Below, one piece after another: positions 17,049 to 25,630 of a stretch of DNA of 64,000 nt. The stretch spans positions 99,338 to 163,337 of the forward strand of contig JAODBK010000100.1 of NCBI GenBank assembly GCA_025463925.1. The letters are read 5' to 3'. This DNA is from Acidimicrobiales bacterium (GTDB taxonomy: Bacteria > Actinomycetota > Acidimicrobiia > Acidimicrobiales > AC-14). Each line of letters begins with the position of its first letter. The first letter of the stretch is position 1. The position numbers were made by a program, and so were the translations under genes. Under the pieces are notes generated by a model. The model did not search any database. It saw nothing but the letters and a program-made list of their open reading frames with translations, and was not told the origin of the DNA.

Positions 17049-18095
17049 ATGACGCTGGTCGAAGAGTCACCGTCGTCCCAGGGGTCGCTCGCCCGACTCG
17101 GCGGAGGTCAGTCCGCAACGGAGACCGGCCCGGCCGGCACCGCCCAGATCGGTCTCGACGAGTTGCGACTCAGCCCCTCGCTGCGGGCCGGTGGCATCGA
17201 CACCGGGCACGTCGAGGCGCTCAAGGAGCTGGAGGGGCGCTGGCCGCCGATCGTGGTCTCGAGCTCCGATCGAACCGTGGTGGACGGACTTCACCGAGTC
17301 CATGCCGCGCTCGGCCTCGGCTTGCGGCGGGTGACGTGCACGTACTTCACCGGCGACGAGGACGAGATCTATGTGGAGTTCGTGCAGCGCAACACCGCGC
17401 ACGGGCTTCCGCTTTCGTTCGCAGAGCGTGAGGCGGCGGCTGGTCGCCTGCTTCGTCGCCATGCCGATTGGTCCGACCGGCGGATCGCGTCCACCTGCGC
17501 GCTCGCACCGGCGACCGTTGCCCGGTTGCGCAGGGCGCCGGCGACCACGGGGCTCCCTGCCAAGCCGTGTTCAACTGCCTGCCGTGAACAGCTGGCCACC
17601 CGGGTCGGGCGAGACGGTCGGATCCGTCCTGTCGACCCTGGGGCCGTCCGGATCCGCATCGCGGAAGCACTCCGCAGCGATCCTGAGGCCTCCCTACGTC
17701 AGATCGCGTCCCGGATCGGGACATCGCCGGCGACCGTCCGCAGCGTGCGATTCCAGCTCGCAGCCGAAAACGTGGTCCGTGATCACGACGATGCGACGGG
17801 GGCGACTGGACTGCATCAAACGGACCCCCGCGCTTCATCCGCTGAGGACACGCTCGTCGACCGATCGCTCGCGACGCGCAGCGGCTGGGCCCCTGACCGT
17901 GCCGTCTTGTCCACCGACGAGGGGAGCGACTTCGCAGCTTGGTTCACTCGAACCGCGGTTGACGACAGCTGGTGGTCGCTCGTCGGCGCGGTGCCGGTCA
18001 GCCGCATCTACGAGATCGCCGACGAGGCTCGGATGCGAGCCGGTCGCTGGCACGATTTTGCCCGTGCCCTCGAGGCGCGTGCGAAGCCCAGGTAA
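17049..18095 (+). CDS. StrR-like ParB-fold transcriptional regulator
   Basis: 348 residues from ATG 17049, with GGGGG at 17038-17042; the upstream in-frame ATG at 16962 would cover the regulatory region. The N-terminal half is a ParB/Srx-type domain (DELRLSPSLRAGGIDTGHVE, PPIVV, VVDGLHRVHAALGLG) followed by RNTAHGLPLSFAEREAA and a helix-turn-helix (DRRIASTCALAPATVARLRR). This is the layout of StrR, the pathway-specific activator of streptomycin genes. A second helix-turn-helix-like segment (LRQIASRIGTSPATVRSVR) follows near residue 240. Such regulators are mainly known in antibiotic clusters; here the neighbours are catabolic. It may regulate the acyl-CoA synthetase gene downstream. Confidence 0.8.
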   Translation: MTLVEESPSSQGSLARLGGGQSATETGPAGTAQIGLDELRLSPSLRAGGIDTGHVEALKELEGRWPPIVVSSSDRTVVDGLHRVHAALGLGLRRVTCTYFTGDEDEIYVEFVQRNTAHGLPLSFAEREAAAGRLLRRHADWSDRRIASTCALAPATVARLRRAPATTGLPAKPCSTACREQLATRVGRDGRIRPVDPGAVRIRIAEALRSDPEASLRQIASRIGTSPATVRSVRFQLAAENVVRDHDDATGATGLHQTDPRASSAEDTLVDRSLATRSGWAPDRAVLSTDEGSDFAAWFTRTAVDDSWWSLVGAVPVSRIYEIADEARMRAGRWHDFARALEARAKPR

Positions 18096-18140
18096 GGGGC
18101 TTGCGACTCGCGGTCTGCTTCGCATCGCGACGGCTTGACC

Positions 18141-19841
18141 ATGACGACATCACGCTCCACGATCGCCCCGATGGCTGACAGATCCGAGGCAGCGGAGTCG
18201 CTGTTTCCGCCGTACGCGCCGACGTTGCCCGCCCTGTTGGCGCAGGCGTTGACAGACTTCCGCGATCAGGAGTTTCTCATCGGTGCCGACCGGAGGCTCA
18301 CCTATCGGCAAGCCGATGACGAGTCAGCGCGCGTGGCGCTCGGGTTGCTCGCGCTCGGCGTCGGCAAGGGGACCAGGGTCGGCATCATGATGCCGAACTC
18401 GCCCGACTGGGTGATCTGCTTCCTCGCCGTGGCCCGGATCGGCGCGCTGGCCGTGCCGATCAGCACCCTCTACCAGGCGCCGGAACTCGCGTGGGTGCTT
18501 GCGCACGCCGACGTACAGATCCTGCTCATGGTCGATCGCTACCTCAACCACGATTATGTCGAGCGGTTGCAGGCGATCCCCGGTTTCCCCGACCAGCAAT
18601 CCCCCGAGTTGGTGCTTCGCCGACTTCCCTTCCTCCGACGAGTCGTGGTGTGGGGGACTGCGGAGCAGCCGTGGGCGCAACGCGGACCCGACTTTCTCGT
18701 GTCGCGCGGCCTGTCGGACACGCGGTTCGACCGCGAGTTCCTCGACTCGGTGGAAGCAACAGTGGCGCCCGCCGACGACCTCATGATCATCTACACCTCG
18801 GGCAGCACCGTGGAGCCGAAGGCGGTCGTCCACACCCACGCCGCCGCCATCCGACTCAGCTATGCCCTGCAAGCCTCGGGCTGGGGCGACGTGCGTCTGG
18901 GCGATCGCCTCTACAGCACCGCACCGTTCTTCTGGGTCGGCGGGCACAACTCCTATCTCTTGCCAGCGCTCTTCACCGGGGCATGTCTCGTGCTTCCGAC
19001 ATCACCCGACCTGGACGACGTCCTCGATGCCTGCGAACGAGAGCAGGTGACGATCGTGCTGGCTGGGATGCCACAATTGAAGGCGCTCGGCGAGCGCGCC
19101 GCGAGTCGAGGCGTCAGGACGCGGTTCCGCACGCTGCAGGATCAGGTTGACGCAAACGGTGCACCGATCCCTCACGAACTCGTCCCGAACGTGCTCGGCA
19201 TGACCGAGACGTTCGGGCCCCACGGGCTCGAGCGGCGGGGCACGCGCCTCCCCCCGGAGAAGGCTGGTGCCTTCGGGCGTTCCCTCCCCGGCCTGGAGCG
19301 CAAGGTGGTCGACCCGACCACCGGCGAGGAGTGTGGTCCCGGCGAGTCAGGCGAGCTGTACGTGCGTGGCTACTCCGTCATGCGGGGCTTCTACAAGCGC
19401 TTGCCCGAGGAGACGTTCCAGGCCGACGGCTACTACGCAACCGGCGACCGGTGCCGCATCGACGCCGACGGCTTCCTCTACTTCGAGGGCCGCTTCGGCG
19501 AGATGATCAAGACGAGCGGCGCCAACGTCTCGCCACGAGAAGTCGAGGTGGCGTTGGAGCGCGAGGTGGCGATTCGCGAAGCAGCGGTCTTCGGCGTCCC
19601 CGATCCTGGTCGTGGGGAAGCCGTGGTCGCCGTCGTCGTCCCGATGACAGGAGCGAGCATCGATCGCGATCAGCTTCTCGATCGACTCAAGGACCAACTG
19701 TCCCATTACAAGGTTCCGCGCTTCGTGTTCACGATGGACTACGACGACATCCCGCGTACCAACACCTCCAAGGTGCGGAAGCAGATGCTCAGGGACTTGG
19801 TCATCGACCGTTGGGAGCAGCTCACCGGGCCCGCCCACTAG
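18141..19841 (+). CDS. Acyl-CoA synthetase (AMP-binding, ANL superfamily)
   Basis: 566 residues from ATG 18141 (a TTG at 18135 is also possible). The phosphate loop is YTSGSTVEPKAVVHTH near residue 215, with Val-Glu replacing the usual Gly-x. The A5 motif is GMTETFGPHG, and the ATP-binding and hinge region reads YYATGDRCRIDADGFLYFEGR. The C-terminal lysine region is PRTNTSKVRKQML. It activates a carboxylic acid to its CoA thioester via an acyl-adenylate and would feed the acyl-CoA dehydrogenases. It lies 45 nt after the StrR-like gene, probably in the same transcript. Substrate not predictable. Confidence 0.92.
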   Translation: MTTSRSTIAPMADRSEAAESLFPPYAPTLPALLAQALTDFRDQEFLIGADRRLTYRQADDESARVALGLLALGVGKGTRVGIMMPNSPDWVICFLAVARIGALAVPISTLYQAPELAWVLAHADVQILLMVDRYLNHDYVERLQAIPGFPDQQSPELVLRRLPFLRRVVVWGTAEQPWAQRGPDFLVSRGLSDTRFDREFLDSVEATVAPADDLMIIYTSGSTVEPKAVVHTHAAAIRLSYALQASGWGDVRLGDRLYSTAPFFWVGGHNSYLLPALFTGACLVLPTSPDLDDVLDACEREQVTIVLAGMPQLKALGERAASRGVRTRFRTLQDQVDANGAPIPHELVPNVLGMTETFGPHGLERRGTRLPPEKAGAFGRSLPGLERKVVDPTTGEECGPGESGELYVRGYSVMRGFYKRLPEETFQADGYYATGDRCRIDADGFLYFEGRFGEMIKTSGANVSPREVEVALEREVAIREAAVFGVPDPGRGEAVVAVVVPMTGASIDRDQLLDRLKDQLSHYKVPRFVFTMDYDDIPRTNTSKVRKQMLRDLVIDRWEQLTGPAH

Positions 19842-19969
19842 GCCGGTGATTGTGGCGTGAGGGCGAACTCTCGACGTCACAACAGGTCTTGCGCACGAGC
19901 TCGCGCGAATGCAGTCGGAAGTAACGTGGCCGTGACCGGAGCGAGATCGACAAGATGAGGAGTTCGATC

Positions 19970-20824
19970 GTGCAGTTCGTTCAGTACCAGGTCGTCGACA
20001 AGGTCGGCGTGATCACGCTCGATCGCGGCGACAAAGCGAACGCGCAGACAACCGCACTGCTCACCGAACTCGACAGTTGCTGGGACCGAGCTGTCGCCGA
20101 CACCGGCGTCAACGTCATCCTGCTGCAAGCAAACGGCCGCCATTTCTCGGCTGGCATGGACCTGAGTCGCAACGACGGCCTTGGAAGCGAGGCATCATCT
20201 CCACCGGGGAGCGGGTATTACAACGCCGCCTCGCTGCACTTCTTTGGCAACACCCTGGCGTGGCGCAACGCACCGAAACCGTCGATTGCTGCCGTTCAGG
20301 GCAAGTGCGTGGCCGCAGGCCTGATGCTGTGCTGGCCGTGCGACCTGATCATTGCCGCCGACAACGCTGAATTCTCCGATCCGACCATGCGGATGGGGCT
20401 CGCCGGGATTCAATACATGGCGCATGCATGGGAGCTCGGGCCGCGCAAGGCCAAGGAAATGTTGCTTCGCAGCACCCCGATCTCGGCGCAAGAGGCGGAG
20501 GACCTCGGGATGGTGAACAAGGTCGTGCCCCTCGCCGATCTCCGCGATGAGGCCATGAGCTGGGCTCGCGACATCGCGTGCCTCGATCCCACGATGGCGG
20601 CGCTCATCAAGCGCGGGATCAACGCAGCCATCGACGGCCAAGGGTTCTCGGCGTCATTGACGCAGGGGTTCGACCTCCAAGAGCTTGGCTACGCCTTGCA
20701 AGCCGCGACGCGCGCCAGCGCGGACGGCGATGGGGCGACGGACCTGTTGGAGCACATGCGGGAGACGAACGCGGACATCGCTCGGCGCGAGACGAGCGAC
20801 ACGCAGGCCCTGCCGCGTCCCTGA
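19970..20824 (+). CDS. Crotonase-fold protein (enoyl-CoA hydratase/isomerase family), divergent active site
   Basis: 284 residues. GTG 19970 is preferred because AGGAG (19958-19962) lies 7 nt before it; ATG 19955 lies ahead of that site. The oxyanion-hole segments are present (GRHFSAGMDLS, GKCVAAGLMLCWPCDLI). Both catalytic glutamates of classic enoyl-CoA hydratase are missing: by alignment the first is Met (AGLM) and the second is Thr (DPTMRMG). The region AHAWELGPRKAKEMLL is shared with the paralogue at 28246. It likely acts on a CoA thioester, but simple hydration by the textbook two-Glu mechanism is unlikely. Confidence 0.88.
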   Translation: MQFVQYQVVDKVGVITLDRGDKANAQTTALLTELDSCWDRAVADTGVNVILLQANGRHFSAGMDLSRNDGLGSEASSPPGSGYYNAASLHFFGNTLAWRNAPKPSIAAVQGKCVAAGLMLCWPCDLIIAADNAEFSDPTMRMGLAGIQYMAHAWELGPRKAKEMLLRSTPISAQEAEDLGMVNKVVPLADLRDEAMSWARDIACLDPTMAALIKRGINAAIDGQGFSASLTQGFDLQELGYALQAATRASADGDGATDLLEHMRETNADIARRETSDTQALPRP

Positions 20825-20852
20825 CGTCGCACGACGGCGGTCTCGCCTTCGC

Positions 20853-22073
20853 TCACCAAACCAGCATCAGGTCCTTCACCGAGCGGAGGCCTGGCGGGTA
20901 CACGAGGTCTTCGCACCCCGGTTTCAGACCGTAATCCGGAATGCGGCGATGCCATTCGCGGAGCGTGACGCGCAATTCGCGTCGAGCGAGATGTCGTCCC
21001 AGGCAGCGGTGGACGCCCGCCCCGAAAGCTATGTGGTTGTTGGCATCGCGGTCGAACCGCACGTCGAACGGGTCGTCGAACACCGACGGGTCGACGTTCG
21101 CGGCCCCGTAACTGACTTGCACGATGGCGCCTGCGGGGACGCGGTGATCTTGAACGAGAGTGTCTTCGGTGGCGATGCGGGGTGCGCCGGATGGCACGGG
21201 TGACTCCCATCGCAGCATCTCCTCGACCGCCCCCGGGATGACGGCGGGGTTCGCGACGATCTGGCGTTGATGGTCCGGGTGTCGAGCGAGGAACGCGTAG
21301 AAGCAGCTCAGCGTGTCGCTCACGGTGTCCAGCCCGGCCATGACGAACAAGAAGCAGATGTCGAGGATCTCCTCCCGGCTCAGACGCTCACCGTCGATCT
21401 CGGTCGTCAGGAACCCCGTCAACATGTCGGCCTGAGGTCTTGCGCTTCGATCCTCGAGGATCTCGTCGAAGTAGTCGTAGATCCGTGCCCCGGTCTGCCG
21501 TTGGATCGCGAGCCGCTTGTCGGGGTCGAGCTCGACGGCGTCGTCAGCAGCACCCGGACGCATGATCCCGTCGCGCATCTCGAGGATTGAGTCGAGCTCC
21601 TCCCACGGCAGGCCGAACAAGCCGAGGAACACCGAGGCCGGGAACACCTCGGCGTACTCCTTGGAGAAGTTGCACTCTCGACGGCCGATGAAACCGTCGA
21701 TGAACCGGTTCGCCCGCTCGCTGAGGTCGTCCTCGATGGCGTCCATCCGCCGCGGTGCGAAGAGGGGGTCGAGGATCTTGCGGTACTTCGTGTGCTGCGG
21801 CGGATCGACGTTGAGCGGGATCAGGGGTCGCACGTTTCCGAGGTCCAGCGGGGCGGCGTTCGAGAACAGGTCGTGACGCCGCAGGATGTAGCTCGTCGTC
21901 TCGCGTCGGGCCGAGTGGAAGAAGCCCGGCATCACCTCGAAGAACCCGCCCTGCTCGATCCGCTGGGCGTATCCGTGCTGCGGAGCAGCGAGGTCGAGCA
22001 GGTCCTCGACGGAAACGGTCGCGGCCATCGCCGCGGCCCGCTTGGTTTCCTCGGTCAAGGGCTCTTGTGACAT
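20853..22073 (-). CDS. Cytochrome P450
   Basis: 406 residues, the usual size for a soluble bacterial P450. The heme-binding Cys is C357 in FGAGVHRCLGRHLA. The ExxR motif is in EEMLRWESP, and the oxygen-activating I-helix is FVMAGLDTVSDTLS with the acidic residue shifted to Asp before Thr. The PPQHTKYRKILDPLF segment is normal. It probably hydroxylates the substrate or a side chain using external ferredoxin and reductase, neither of which is encoded here. It is downstream of two CaiB genes on the same strand after a 124-base gap that contains a palindrome at 22088. Confidence 0.95.
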   Translation of the reverse strand: MSQEPLTEETKRAAAMAATVSVEDLLDLAAPQHGYAQRIEQGGFFEVMPGFFHSARRETTSYILRRHDLFSNAAPLDLGNVRPLIPLNVDPPQHTKYRKILDPLFAPRRMDAIEDDLSERANRFIDGFIGRRECNFSKEYAEVFPASVFLGLFGLPWEELDSILEMRDGIMRPGAADDAVELDPDKRLAIQRQTGARIYDYFDEILEDRSARPQADMLTGFLTTEIDGERLSREEILDICFLFVMAGLDTVSDTLSCFYAFLARHPDHQRQIVANPAVIPGAVEEMLRWESPVPSGAPRIATEDTLVQDHRVPAGAIVQVSYGAANVDPSVFDDPFDVRFDRDANNHIAFGAGVHRCLGRHLARRELRVTLREWHRRIPDYGLKPGCEDLVYPPGLRSVKDLMLVW

Positions 22074-22087
22074 GTCGTCCCCGTTCG

Positions 22088-22101
22088 CGGCGTGTACGCC
22101 G
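22088..22101. promoter_or_regulatory. Palindrome upstream of the P450 gene
   Basis: CGGCGTGTACGCCG is symmetric at 12 of 14 positions and lies 15 nt before the P450 start codon, in the gap between CaiB and P450. It could be an operator overlapping a P450 promoter. Nothing else recognisable is in the gap. Confidence 0.3.
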
Positions 22102-22197
22102 ACGATAACGGTCGAGTCGCCTCGACGGATCGCTCGCGCGCTGCGGTCGCGACCGATCAGGCGATCGTCGTGCCCAGGTGGCCGGCTGGAGCGTGCC

Positions 22198-23400
22198 TCA
22201 TACCACCCACGGGTAGTCGTCCGCGGGTTCGTAGACGATCCCCCGTGCCAGCAGGTCGTCGATCACCTCTCCCGAGTACCCGATGCGCTCCATCACCTCA
22301 CGGGTGTGCTCGCCGACGAGCGGCGGGGGACCGAAGGGCCCGGTCGGCGCGTCGGAGAAGTCGATCAGGGTCCCGAACTGCCTGATCAGCCCGAGCGTCG
22401 GGTGGGTGTACTCGGTGACCAGGCCAAGGCGCTCGTTGTCGCCGTCGTGGAGTGCCAGCTCGCCGTCGTTCGTGTCGATCGAAACCGCGCATGGGATCCC
22501 GGCGTCCCGGAAGAGGTCACGCCAACTGACGGCGGTACGCGTGAGAAACGCGCGCTCGAGATCCAGTTCGATCTCGGTCCGTGCGGCGATTCGTGTCGCG
22601 CGGTCCTCGTAGCGCGGCCCGAGGTGTTCCACACCGAGCAGCCGGCACATCGAGCTCCAGTGGCCGGTGCCGTGGGCGACGACCTGGATCCAGCTGTGCT
22701 GCGTCTCGTACAGACGGTGACACGGCGACACGCCCGTCTGGGCGCGATCGAGCGACGGTCGGGTCGGCCCAGGGTTCCCGTCGACGAGGAACACGTCAGA
22801 TCCGAAGACGGCGGCCCCGTTGAGCAGCGATGTCCACAGGTCCTGACCTTCTCCCGTCCGGCGTTGATGGAAGAGTGCGGCCAGGACGCCGATCACCGAC
22901 ACCATGGCGTTCGCCGTGTCAGTCATCCCGAACCGCAGATACAGCGGTGCGTTGTCGGCGGCGACAGGACCCGCTTCGTACTCGAGGCCACTCGCCGCCT
23001 GAAAGAGCGGGTCCAGCCCACCGAAGTCCGAAAGCGGGCCGTCAGCACCGTAGGCATAGGTGTTGCAGTGGACGAGCCGAGGATTCCGCGCCCGCAGCAC
23101 CTCGTAGTCGATGCCGAGTCGCGCCGCTGTGCCCTTGGTCATGTTGTGGTGGACGACGTCGGCGATCTCGGCGAGCCGCAGGACGATCTCGCGACCTTCA
23201 GAAGTCTTGAGATCGACGGCAACATCCTTCTTGCCCCGCTGGCAACCGATGAACGGCATGCCCGCCATCCGCATGGCGTCGCCCCGTACCGGCTCCACCT
23301 TGATGACCTCTGCGCCGAGGTCGCCGAGCAACATGGCGCCGTACGGTCCGGCCAGGTACTGACCGAGGTCGAGAACGACGACGCCGCTCAGCGGGCCCAC
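22198..23400 (-). CDS. CaiB/BaiF family (type III) CoA-transferase, catalytic Asp present
   Basis: 400 residues. The N-terminal block LGQYLAGPYGAMLLGDLGAE and IKVEPVRGD are standard. The Asp that forms the acyl-anhydride in formyl-CoA transferase (D169 there) aligns with D161 in GMTDTAN. The segment LAALFHQRRTGEGQ is typical. Type III transferases move CoA from one carboxylate to another, often to start catabolism of an acid. It follows the CaiB gene at 23411 by 10 nt, and that neighbour lacks the Asp, so the two may form a heterodimer. Confidence 0.92.
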   Translation of the reverse strand: MGPLSGVVVLDLGQYLAGPYGAMLLGDLGAEVIKVEPVRGDAMRMAGMPFIGCQRGKKDVAVDLKTSEGREIVLRLAEIADVVHHNMTKGTAARLGIDYEVLRARNPRLVHCNTYAYGADGPLSDFGGLDPLFQAASGLEYEAGPVAADNAPLYLRFGMTDTANAMVSVIGVLAALFHQRRTGEGQDLWTSLLNGAAVFGSDVFLVDGNPGPTRPSLDRAQTGVSPCHRLYETQHSWIQVVAHGTGHWSSMCRLLGVEHLGPRYEDRATRIAARTEIELDLERAFLTRTAVSWRDLFRDAGIPCAVSIDTNDGELALHDGDNERLGLVTEYTHPTLGLIRQFGTLIDFSDAPTGPFGPPPLVGEHTREVMERIGYSGEVIDDLLARGIVYEPADDYPWVV

Positions 23401-23410
23401 GGGCTCGCCT

Positions 23411-24616
23411 TCACTGGACGCCGTTCTGGACGATTCCGGCCGCGATCAACGCGTCGACGTCGGCGTCGGACATCCCGCTCTCGGTGAGTACCTCTCGACT
23501 GTGCTCACCGATTCGCGGTTGGCCGCCGCGGACGGCGCCCGGAGTCCTGGTGAGCACCGCTGGGACGCCGACCTGGGTGGTCGCACCGAGGTCGGCGTCA
23601 TCCACCTCGACCGCCATGCCGTTCGCCAGGAACTGCGGGTGTCGGAACAGTTCCGTCATCGGAACGATGGCCTCTGCGCCGAGCTTGGCATTGCGAAATG
23701 CGTCGATCAGCTCCTTCCGGTCCCAGTTGCGGTAGGCATCGCGGAGTCGGGCCTCGTGTCGGGCGCGCGCGGCAGGGTCCCGCATCAGTTCGGCGACATC
23801 GACCGGCTGGATGCCGAGGACATCTTCGACGGTGCGCGTCGGTGTGAGCCCCGAGATCGTCGCTGCGTGGACCCATTCACCATGCGCGCATTCAAAGATC
23901 GAACCCTGGTGGATTCCAGGTGGATACGACTTCTGCATGACGCTCCGCAGGCTCGCGTCACTTCGCTCCTGCTCCTGCCAGATCTGCGTCGTGTAGGCCA
24001 AGACGCCCTGGTAAAGGGATGTCTGCACGTGCTCGCCCCGGCCGGTCGACTCGCGTCGGACCAGCGCGGCAAGCACACCGGCTGCGACGAGGAAGCACGT
24101 GGCCATGCTTGGCGCCGGGAAGTGCAAGAACACGGGACCCCGCCGCCATCCGGGCTGTTCGTGCTGCATCCCCGAGCACGCTTGCACGAGCGAGTCCCAA
24201 CCCGGCTGGTTCGCAAAGCGATGGCCTGGCGGGTACGCCGGCGCCGAGCAGTACACGAGTCGCGGGCGTGTGGGGAAGATGTCGTCGTAGGCCAACCCGA
24301 GGCGGCCCATCGTTCCCGGGCTGAAGGTTTCGACCAGTACGTCGCTGCTGTCGCAGAGGCGAAGGAACGTCTCTTGGCCGGCTTCCTGTTTGAGGTCCAA
24401 GACGATCGAACGCCGGCCGCGATTCCACACGCGGTAGCCGGGGTGCGCGCGGAAGGGATCTCCGCCAGGTGGCTCGACCTTGATCACGTCAGCGCCGAGG
24501 TCGGCGAGCAGCATGACGCCGACCGGGCCGGCGATGCCCCAACTCAGGTCGAGCACGCGTACGCCCCGGAGCGGACCGTCGGCCTGGTTCACCGATCGAC
24601 TACCTGGGCAACGCAT
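23411..24616 (-). CDS. CaiB/BaiF family CoA-transferase paralogue lacking the catalytic Asp
   Basis: 401 residues from ATG 24616; GTG 24592 (leading to QADGPLRGVRVLDLS) is an alternative start. The fold-defining blocks are all present (WGIAGPVGVMLLADLGADV, IKVEPPGGDPF, LAALVRRESTGRGE). The position of the catalytic Asp, ten residues before the Gly of AAGVLAAL, is Ser170 (PAPSMATC). It is therefore probably not an active transferase alone and may be the non-catalytic partner of the 22198 protein, as proposed for paired transferases such as BbsEF. It is the first gene of this minus-strand operon. Confidence 0.9.
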   Translation of the reverse strand: MRCPGSRSVNQADGPLRGVRVLDLSWGIAGPVGVMLLADLGADVIKVEPPGGDPFRAHPGYRVWNRGRRSIVLDLKQEAGQETFLRLCDSSDVLVETFSPGTMGRLGLAYDDIFPTRPRLVYCSAPAYPPGHRFANQPGWDSLVQACSGMQHEQPGWRRGPVFLHFPAPSMATCFLVAAGVLAALVRRESTGRGEHVQTSLYQGVLAYTTQIWQEQERSDASLRSVMQKSYPPGIHQGSIFECAHGEWVHAATISGLTPTRTVEDVLGIQPVDVAELMRDPAARARHEARLRDAYRNWDRKELIDAFRNAKLGAEAIVPMTELFRHPQFLANGMAVEVDDADLGATTQVGVPAVLTRTPGAVRGGQPRIGEHSREVLTESGMSDADVDALIAAGIVQNGVQ

Positions 24617-24738
24617 CGCGCGGTGAGCATCCGTGGGCCTTCGATGCGGGCGAACCTACCAACACCGCTCCGCCGTGCACTCGCGCGTCCGGCAGGTGCG
24701 CGCCCATGCCGGATGAAGGCGATGAGTCGGCCGCGCAT

Positions 24739-24744
24739 ACTGTC
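24739..24744 (+). promoter_or_regulatory. Possible -10 element for a leaderless transcript
   Basis: TACTGT fits the actinobacterial TANNNT -10 pattern and ends 5 nt before GTG 24750. This is the spacing expected when transcription starts at the start codon. The gene has no ribosome binding site, which supports a leaderless mRNA. No clear -35 element is seen in the rest of the 133-base divergent gap. Confidence 0.3.
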
Positions 24745-24749
24745 GATTC

Positions 24750-25619
24750 GTGTTCGTCTCCAAGAAGATGCCCGACGTCCTGCGGCTCGTGCCCATCGGC
24801 GCTGGGACATACTCGGCGCCGTCCGAGGACCGTCCCCAGGCGGCGCGCGACGTTGTGTTCGGCGGCCAGATCCTTGCTCAGATGATCATCGCTTCCGCGA
24901 TGGCGCGTGACTTCACCAAAGAGGTGAAGTCGATCCACACGATATTTGCCCGCCCGGGAAGCCTTTCAGAGCCCCTCATCTATGAGGTCGAATCGATGCA
25001 GGACGGGCGGACGTTCGGCAGCGACACCGTGACGTGTCGCCAAGCCGGCAAGATCGTGGCTCGGGGTTTGATCCTGCTCAACGTGGACGAGCCGAACGTC
25101 ATCTCCCACGTGACCGTGCGGCCGCCCGACGTACCGCGTCCGGGTCCTGGCGTTGCGGTTGCCGATGCTCGCGTTGTCCCAGGCGCCGAAGCCGTCATCT
25201 GTGGTCGCATCGACTCGGCCGACCAGGACGCCGCGTCAGCCGCGCTCGCGGTGTGGACCCGATACCCCAAGGGCGCGGAATCGGTGTTGGTCCACCAGGC
25301 GGTGTTGTCGTGGGCGAGCGACGGATACCTGATCGGCGCCGCGATGGCGCCGCACCCCGAGTACCGCGAAGACATGGCCCATCACACGGTGTCGACGGGC
25401 GTCGTGAGTCACACGGTCAACTTCCACGACCGCTTCGATGTCGCTGAGTGGCTGCTCCTCGCGCACGAGGGCGTCTGGGCCGGGCGCGGGAGGGCGTTCG
25501 GTCGCGGCAACGTGTTCGCTGGCGATGGGCGGCTCGTGGCCACATTTACGCAAGACAGCATGATCCGCGCCTTTGCCGACGGAAGCCACGACCACATCGC
25601 GTCGAACCGTCGTCTATGA
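24750..25619 (+). CDS. Acyl-CoA thioesterase II (TesB-like), divergent triad
   Basis: 289 residues with a double hot-dog layout: the first domain has DVVFGGQILAQMIIASAMA and VKSIHTIFARPG, the second VSHTVNFHDRFDVAEWLLLA ending in FTQDSMIRAF. The family hydrolyses acyl-CoA to free acid and CoA. Of the E. coli TesB triad, Gln is conserved (TQDS), but the Asp of DHSMWFH aligns with Ser (SHTVNFH) and the Thr region is changed. Activity is therefore uncertain. The gene is divergent from CaiB and convergent with the acyl-CoA dehydrogenase. Confidence 0.82.
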   Translation: MFVSKKMPDVLRLVPIGAGTYSAPSEDRPQAARDVVFGGQILAQMIIASAMARDFTKEVKSIHTIFARPGSLSEPLIYEVESMQDGRTFGSDTVTCRQAGKIVARGLILLNVDEPNVISHVTVRPPDVPRPGPGVAVADARVVPGAEAVICGRIDSADQDAASAALAVWTRYPKGAESVLVHQAVLSWASDGYLIGAAMAPHPEYREDMAHHTVSTGVVSHTVNFHDRFDVAEWLLLAHEGVWAGRGRAFGRGNVFAGDGRLVATFTQDSMIRAFADGSHDHIASNRRL

Positions 25620-25630
25620 CGCGGCACACG

